From positions 1-27,828 of the forward strand of contig NZ_CALNAT010000031.1 of NCBI RefSeq assembly GCF_937873925.1: DNA of 27,828 nucleotides. Reading direction: 5' to 3'. The translations under genes and the position numbers were made by a program. Position 1 is the stretch's first letter. Each line of letters begins with the position of its first letter. Source of the stretch: an uncultured Proteiniphilum sp. Its GTDB lineage: Bacteria > Bacteroidota > Bacteroidia > Bacteroidales > Dysgonomonadaceae. Below are positions 23,680 to 27,828 of the stretch, piece by piece. The notes under the pieces were generated by a model that did not search any database, had not been told where the DNA came from, and was given only the letters and a program-made list of their open reading frames with translations.

Positions 23680-25017
23680 TTAAATTCCTGTATAATTTTG
23701 AGGTGTGATCTCTTTCAATTCCTTTTTTATCTGTTCATTCACATCCAGATTGTCAATAAATTCCGAAATACTCTCCCGGGTGATACGCGTATTGGTTCGT
23801 GTTAAAGCTTTCAATGCTTCATAAGGTTTCGGGTATCCTTCGCGCCTCAGGATCGTCTGGATTCCTTCGGCAACCACTGCCCAATTATTTTCCAGATCCC
23901 TGTCTATTGCCTCTCTGTGTAATAACAATTTATGGAGCCCTTTTGTTGTACTTTTTAGAGCAATTAATCCGTGTGCCATGGGTACACCGATGTTCCTGAT
24001 CACCGTGGAATCGGTAAGGTCGCGCTGTAACCGTGAAACGGGCAGTTTCGCCGCCAGATGTTCCAACAATGCGTTGGCAATACCCAGGTTCCCTTCGGCA
24101 TTCTCAAAATCGATCGGGTTCACCTTGTGAGGCATGGCTGATGAGCCGACCTCCCCTTCCCTGATTTTCTGCTTGAAATACTCCATCGATATATATTGCC
24201 ATATATCCCTTGTGAAGTCTATAAGGATGGTGTGGACGCGCTTCATGGCGTCGAATGAGGCCGCGAAAGCGTCGTAATTGGATATCTGCGTGGTGTACTC
24301 TTCCCGGAGCAGGTTCAGTTTCTCTTGCAGAAAACGGTTCCCGAACAGCTTCCAGTCGATCTGGGGATAAGCCACACGGTGTGCGTTGAAGTTACCGGTT
24401 GCCCCGCCAAATTTTGCTTTTGCCGGGATCCTTTTCAGTACATCGATCTGTCCGGTCAACCGGTATGTAAAGACCTTCATCTCTTTCCCCAGACGCGTGG
24501 GTGACGCCGGCTGTCCGTGTGTACGCGCCAGCATAGGAATATCTTTCCACTCATCGGCCAATGCATCGATTTGGGAAACCAGCTTTTCCAGTTCGGGGAT
24601 ATAGACTTTGTGCAGTGCATCCCGCCACATCATCGGCGTAGCCGTATTATTGATATCCTGCGAGGTCAATCCGAAGTGAATAAATTCCTTATGATCCGAC
24701 AACTGAAGCGCATCGAATTTCTCTTTCAGAAAATATTCCACAGCCTTCACGTCATGGTTGGTGGTTTTTTCGATCTCTTTGATCTGCCGGGCGTCTTCTT
24801 CACTGAAATTGCGGTATAAAGCCCTTAATTGTTCGAAGATGCCCTCATCCTTCAATGGAAGGATCCCCTCTTCACAAAGGGAGACAAAGTAATCGACCTC
24901 CACCTGCACGCGATACCGGATGAGTGCGTACTCGGAAAAGAACGCATCCAGATCTGCGGTCTTATCCCTATATCGTCCGTCGACGGGTGAAATGGCTGTA
25001 AGTTGGTCTAAGTTCAT
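23680..25017 (-). CDS. purB: Adenylosuccinate lyase
   Basis: A 445-residue member of the fumarase/aspartase superfamily that cleaves SAICAR and adenylosuccinate in purine synthesis. The family signature GSSAMPHKVNPIDFENAEGN starts at Gly291 and includes the catalytic serine of the flexible loop. Other active-site segments are THGQPASPT and LTSQDINNTATP. The opening LDQLTAISPVDGRYRDK matches the E. coli-type PurB (456 residues), not the shorter Bacillus type. A promoter with a -7 box TATTTTTG (25094-25101, minus strand) lies upstream, diverging from the tRNA-Val promoter. Confidence 0.97.
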   Translation of the reverse strand: MNLDQLTAISPVDGRYRDKTADLDAFFSEYALIRYRVQVEVDYFVSLCEEGILPLKDEGIFEQLRALYRNFSEEDARQIKEIEKTTNHDVKAVEYFLKEKFDALQLSDHKEFIHFGLTSQDINNTATPMMWRDALHKVYIPELEKLVSQIDALADEWKDIPMLARTHGQPASPTRLGKEMKVFTYRLTGQIDVLKRIPAKAKFGGATGNFNAHRVAYPQIDWKLFGNRFLQEKLNLLREEYTTQISNYDAFAASFDAMKRVHTILIDFTRDIWQYISMEYFKQKIREGEVGSSAMPHKVNPIDFENAEGNLGIANALLEHLAAKLPVSRLQRDLTDSTVIRNIGVPMAHGLIALKSTTKGLHKLLLHREAIDRDLENNWAVVAEGIQTILRREGYPKPYEALKALTRTNTRITRESISEFIDNLDVNEQIKKELKEITPQNYTGI

Positions 25018-25093
25018 TATAATTTGTATTCGTATTCCTTAACGAAAACGTTTATTGCGGATTAATATAATCGCTACCCCTGTTTTGATGGTA

Positions 25094-25124
25094 CAAAAAT
25101 AGCGATAATAATAGACCCATGAAA
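25094..25124 (-). promoter_or_regulatory. purB promoter
   Basis: On the minus strand TATTTTTG (25101-25094) fits TAnnTTTG, preceded after exactly 19 bases by TTTC (25124-25121), one base from the -33 consensus TTTG. The expected start of transcription is near 25087, giving a leader of about 70 bases. Confidence 0.6.
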
Positions 25125-25133
25125 ATTTTCATG
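25118..25133. promoter_or_regulatory. Perfect 16-bp palindrome between purB and tRNA-Val promoters
   Basis: CATGAAAATTTTCATG is a perfect palindrome. It covers the purB -33 element and lies about 20 bases upstream of the tRNA -33 element, so a bound dimer could affect purB or both. No known regulator site was recognised, and A+T-rich palindromes also occur by chance. Confidence 0.35.
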
Positions 25134-25151
25134 AAAAATATTTATAAAAAT

Positions 25152-25182
25152 TTTGCAGGAAAATAAAAACGACGTATCTTTG
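25152..25182 (+). promoter_or_regulatory. tRNA-Val promoter
   Basis: TTTG (25152-25155), a 19-base spacer and TATCTTTG (25175-25182) match the Bacteroidota promoter consensus exactly. The tRNA starts about 50 bases downstream of the expected transcription start. Confidence 0.8.
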
Positions 25183-25240
25183 CATCGCTTTTCAGGAAAG
25201 CAACTATCGAAGATCTTTCAAAATATTCAAAAAAAAAATC

Positions 25241-25315
25241 GGGCGTTTAGCTCAGCTGGTTCAGAGCATCTGCCTTACAAGCAGAGGGTCGGCGGTTCGA
25301 ATCCGTCAACGCCCA
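25241..25315 (+). tRNA. tRNA-Val (anticodon UAC)
   Basis: A complete cloverleaf: acceptor GGGCGTT/AACGCCC, D stem GCTC/GAGC, anticodon stem TCTGC/GCAGA with loop CTTACAA (anticodon TAC, reads GUA and related Val codons), T arm GGCGG-TTCGAAT-CCGTC with one G-U pair, discriminator A. The genome gives CC but not the full CCA after it, so the end is probably completed by the CCA-adding enzyme. It is the likely integration site of the decayed element downstream. Confidence 0.97.
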
Positions 25316-25535
25316 CCGAGTTAAGAAGCTGTTTAACAGCAAAATAAAAGTATAAAGTGAGTTGGTACAATTCTGTATTGCTCGCTTTTTTCGTTAAAAT
25401 CACCCTTATTTTTCGCTATTAAGGTGAAATAAAGTCAATATTTCTTTGAACTATCTTTGAAGTGATTTTGCGGCTTGTGCGTGTTGTGCGGAATTGGTTT
25501 TGAATAATTCAACAACTATTTAAAACTAACCAACG
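25316..25535 (+). other. A+T-rich gap between the tRNA and the integrase remnant
   Basis: No gene. A short palindrome GCTGTTTAACAGC (25331-25343 approximately) may end the tRNA transcript. A bulged inverted repeat TCACC...GGTGA spans 25400-25426. TATCTTTG at 25452-25459 is a good -7 box for the integrase remnant but lacks a clear -33 partner. TTGAATAATTCAA (25500-25512) is a 13-base palindrome shortly before its ATG. Confidence 0.4.
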
Positions 25536-25661
25536 ATGGCAACTTTCAAACCGGTTGTTTTTACAACTAAGAACCATATTAAATCAGACGGCACGACAAA
25601 TATCAAAATTCGTGTTTATCATAATAAACAATCGTAGTACACCCCTACCCCAATTATATAG
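25536..25661 (+). pseudogene. Tyrosine-recombinase integrase, broken N-terminal fragment
   Basis: ATG 25536 opens MATFKPVVFTTKNHIKSDGT and continues to VYHNKQS before a TAG at 25635. This is the N-terminal arm-binding region of Bacteroidota phage/transposon integrases (about 400 residues when whole). After the TAG the same frame reads YTPTPII and then another TAG at 25659, resembling the usual continuation YIPTPYY, so the first TAG is probably a nonsense mutation of a Gln codon. Everything after that, including the catalytic R-H-R-Y domain, is missing. Its place 220 bases after a tRNA gene is typical for integrated elements. Confidence 0.7.
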
Positions 25662-25955
25662 AGCCCGTTTTCTGTATTAAGGGTAATTTTGTAAAATCAG
25701 GTTTATTAACCTTGATTTCTTCGTTTTTTTTATCCATCTTTGTAATGTTTTAAATAGTTACGACTGATTGTAATTAGTTGTTTCTGTTTTAAATAGTCAT
25801 TGAAAATAGAGAGTGGCTATCTAAATGAGAAAAGGAATACAGCTACCTAAAATTTAGGATATCTCTCCGGAATAGTGATTTTACGAAACGAAAAGATAAA
25901 AGAGATGCAAATAGAACAGTATTATAAAATATTCTGAATGTTAAATAAAATGATT
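25662..25955. other. A+T-rich gap, no confident gene
   Basis: On the minus strand 25654-25737 encodes a 27-residue peptide (MDKKNEEIKVNKPDFTKLPL...), perhaps the start of a gene cut at the same junction; too short to call. TGTTTTAAATAGT occurs twice, at 25746-25758 and 25785-25797. Nothing else was recognised. Confidence 0.35.
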
Positions 25956-26324
25956 ATGAAAAAGGCTTTATTTCTTCTGTTTTTAGTATTTTCTATGAGT
26001 TGTTTTTCACAAGGGGATAAATATGTATATGCGAGTGCAAAATGGGGCAATAAACTTACATGCCTATTCTATCTTAATGACCAAAATCCGGAAGCAAAGT
26101 ATGCTAATGATAAAGATTATGAATTGAAGAATAATAAAGGCGAGGTAATGTATTTTAAGCATGAAATGCAATTTGTAAATTACTTAGCAAATCAAGGTTG
26201 GGAGTTTATTCATATAGTTAACAAACGCGCTATTCAGTCTGGTAGCGAAACTGTTTTCTATTTTAGAAAACCACAATCGGAATTTACTCAGGAAGAGTTG
26301 AATAAGATTATTAAAAAAGAATAG
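25956..26324 (+). CDS. Small secreted protein, paralogous to the gene at 18344
   Basis: About 122 residues from ATG 25956 (MKKALFLLFLVFSMSCFSQG); an in-frame ATG at 25938 would add six residues in front of the signal peptide. The signal peptide ends either at FSQ-G (type I) or possibly at MSC as a lipoprotein. The mature part has QFVNYLANQGWEFIHIVNK and ETVFYFRKPQ, aligning with VLNMFSKEGFELIEVV and TEIFYLKRKE of the other small protein, a DUF4177-like pattern. Function unknown. It lies in the A+T-rich stretch after the integrase remnant and may be left-over cargo of that element. Confidence 0.7.
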   Translation: MKKALFLLFLVFSMSCFSQGDKYVYASAKWGNKLTCLFYLNDQNPEAKYANDKDYELKNNKGEVMYFKHEMQFVNYLANQGWEFIHIVNKRAIQSGSETVFYFRKPQSEFTQEELNKIIKKE

Positions 26325-26588
26325 TACACCTAATCCAATCCAAACCACAGAGGATTTACCAGTCGGGCAAATGACGGGATTATAATGTGAATATTTACAG
26401 ATTTTGTTCCATCCATTCCATAAAATCCAACTTTATCAACTCCCTTCCGCCTCAATATAGCCTCAATCCGCAACAAATAATACGACTATTTTGTTAAGTA
26501 GTGCGAAAAGGGAATAAGGAAACAGGTCTGATTGGCATGTTTCTGACAAGTGAACCCACAAAATGCGTATTATTTAGAATTCATTGAT

Positions 26589-27239
26589 ATGTCTGATCAG
26601 GAAAAGTATGATCAAATATTCGAAGCCAACCGTAAATGGATTGAAAAGACTAAAATAGATAATCCCGAATTATTCGAACTATTGGCATCAGAACAACACC
26701 CTGATTTTCTGTATATCGGTTGTTCAGACAGCAGGGTGCATCCGAATCAGGTGATGGGGTTAAAGCCGGGTGAGGTTTTTATCCACCGTAATATCGCGAA
26801 TATGGTGAACTCCATTGATCTGAGCGCTCTTTCAGTGATTAACTATGGGGTTGAATATCTTAAAGTGAGATACATCATCATTTGCGGTCACTATGGATGC
26901 GGAGGGATTCAGGCGGCTATGCAGAATCTGGACTATGGCATCCTTAATCCCTGGTTGCGCAGCATACGGGATGTCTATCGTCTTCATCAGACAGAACTCA
27001 ATGCCATTGAAGATATGGAAGCCAGATATCGGCGTTTTGTGGAGATTAACACTTACGAACAATGCCGTAACGTATTAAAAATGGCCGAAGTGCAAAAGTC
27101 TTACTACAAAAACGGTTATCCCAAAGTGGCCGGATGGGTGTTCGATATCGAAGATGCCCGGCTTCATGACCTGCATTTTGATTTTGAAGGAGAACTTGCG
27201 AAAATCAAAGAGATATATGATATTACGGGCAAAGTGTAA
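26589..27239 (+). CDS. Beta-class carbonic anhydrase
   Basis: About 216 residues from ATG 26589; a GTG at 26550 would add 13 residues that do not fit the family's usual start, so I prefer the ATG. It interconverts CO2 and bicarbonate in the cytoplasm. Zinc ligands of the beta class are present: Cys45 and Asp47 in GCSDSR, His101 and Cys104 in CGHYGCGG. HRNIANMV and INYGVEYLKVRYIIICGHYG are further family motifs. Bicarbonate is the substrate of the biotin carboxylase at 1761, though the genes are far apart. The C-terminal half (VAGWVFDIEDARLHDL) is as in the E. coli Can type. Confidence 0.95.
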   Translation: MSDQEKYDQIFEANRKWIEKTKIDNPELFELLASEQHPDFLYIGCSDSRVHPNQVMGLKPGEVFIHRNIANMVNSIDLSALSVINYGVEYLKVRYIIICGHYGCGGIQAAMQNLDYGILNPWLRSIRDVYRLHQTELNAIEDMEARYRRFVEINTYEQCRNVLKMAEVQKSYYKNGYPKVAGWVFDIEDARLHDLHFDFEGELAKIKEIYDITGKV

Positions 27240-27395
27240 TGATTACTTTCATTTTAACTATCCGCAAAATCCGGATGGTTCAGCAGGAATGTTCCAGGGA
27301 AGTTTCCCGTAACTATCCTAAACCCATCGAATTCGAGAGGTTTAAAAACAGACAAACCTTAAAAACACAATAAATAACGGCTAAGAATAAAAAAT

Positions 27396-27403
27396 TATCT
27401 TTG
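27396..27403 (+). promoter_or_regulatory. Candidate -7 box abutting the helicase start codon
   Basis: TATCTTTG at 27396-27403 matches TAnnTTTG, but no TTTG stands 19-21 bases upstream. The helicase ATG begins at 27408, so transcription from here would start at or near the ATG and give a leaderless or almost leaderless mRNA. Confidence 0.45.
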
Positions 27404-27407
27404 TGCG

Positions 27408-27828
27408 ATGAAAGCAGAAGATCAAGACAAAAACATATTATCCAATCTGGGGATCGAGAGCCTGAATGAGATGCAGGTGGCAGCCCGGCATGCGATAATC
27501 AAAGAACGGAATGTACTGTTATTGTCCCCTACCGGTTCAGGAAAAACCCTTGCTTTTCTCCTGCCCGTTCTTCAGTTATTGGATGAGGACATAACAAAAG
27601 TACAATGCCTGATCGTCGTACCCTCAAGGGAATTGGCGCTTCAGACAGAGCAGGTATGGAAAAAGATGGGAACAAAATTCAAGGTAAATGTTTGCTATGG
27701 CGGACATTCTATGGAAACCGAACTGAAGAACCTGAGCAGTCCCCCGGCTTTGCTTATCGGGACACCCGGACGATTGACCGACCACCTGGAAAGGAAATCG
27801 TTCGACACCGGCTCTATCAAAACCCTGG
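27408..27828 (+). CDS. DEAD-box ATP-dependent RNA helicase, N-terminal part (runs off window)
   Basis: The first 140 codons are in the window; the rest, including the DEAD motif and the second RecA domain, lies beyond the end. A Q-motif region (LGIESLNEMQVAARHAI), Walker A (SPTGSGKT), motif Ia (VPSRELALQ), GG in CYGGHSM and motif Ib (GTPGRL) are in order. Such enzymes unwind short RNA duplexes in ribosome assembly or mRNA decay. The start ATG follows a -7 promoter box within five bases. Without the rest of the protein I cannot assign the subfamily. Confidence 0.9.
   Translation, partial: MKAEDQDKNILSNLGIESLNEMQVAARHAIIKERNVLLLSPTGSGKTLAFLLPVLQLLDEDITKVQCLIVVPSRELALQTEQVWKKMGTKFKVNVCYGGHSMETELKNLSSPPALLIGTPGRLTDHLERKSFDTGSIKTL

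Noticed and set aside
25654..25737. 27-residue minus-strand peptide MDKKNEEIKVNKPDFTKLPL...
   Set aside because: Too short, overlaps the integrase remnant and has no recognisable relatives; kept only as a remark.
25241..25961. Direct repeat of the tRNA-Val 3' end marking the far attachment site
   Set aside because: I looked for a second copy of the sequence around TTCGAATCCGTCAACGCCC in the downstream part and found none, so element borders cannot be given.

Overview
The window reads as chromosomal DNA of an anaerobic Bacteroidota bacterium, most likely of the order Bacteroidales. The signs are: promoters of the Bacteroidota type (TAnnTTTG at -7, TTTG at -33), few Shine-Dalgarno sites, surface lipoproteins with acidic residues after the lipid cysteine, a BtuB/BtuG cobamide uptake locus, and an oxygen-sensitive class III ribonucleotide reductase. 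I did not assign a genus.

Layout. Positions 1-1760: the 3' part of a cobalamin riboswitch (cut by the window edge), a small membrane protein that looks like an ECF S-component (DUF6580/BtuM-like), then a short gene graveyard holding remnants of queH, a larE-like gene and an unidentified coding stretch. Positions 1761-5335: a three-gene biotin-dependent acyl-CoA carboxylase operon (biotin carboxylase, biotin carrier, carboxyltransferase), probably for propionyl-CoA. Positions 5389-15396: a terminator-like hairpin, a promoter, a complete cobalamin riboswitch, then btuB, btuG, a PKD-domain lipoprotein and two paralogous lipoproteins with repeats resembling receptor L-domains. Positions 15504-18203: nrdD and nrdG. 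Positions 18344-25017, minus strand: a small secreted protein, lepA, asnS, an rluB-type pseudouridine synthase with a repetitive tail, and purB. Positions 25241-26324: tRNA-Val(UAC) followed by an A+T-rich stretch with the broken start of a tyrosine-recombinase integrase and a second small secreted protein. Positions 26589-27828: a beta-carbonic anhydrase and the start of a DEAD-box helicase that runs off the end.

How it fits together. Vitamin B12 is the theme of the first 18 kb. Two near-identical riboswitches control uptake functions. The carboxylase between them probably works next to B12-dependent methylmalonyl-CoA mutase. QueH, a B12-independent enzyme, survives only as a fragment, while the B12-independent NrdD/NrdG system is intact. 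The part most likely to hold undescribed biology is the set of accessory surface lipoproteins downstream of btuG, above all the tandem L-domain-like pair. The rest is largely conserved housekeeping plus a decayed integration site at the tRNA.
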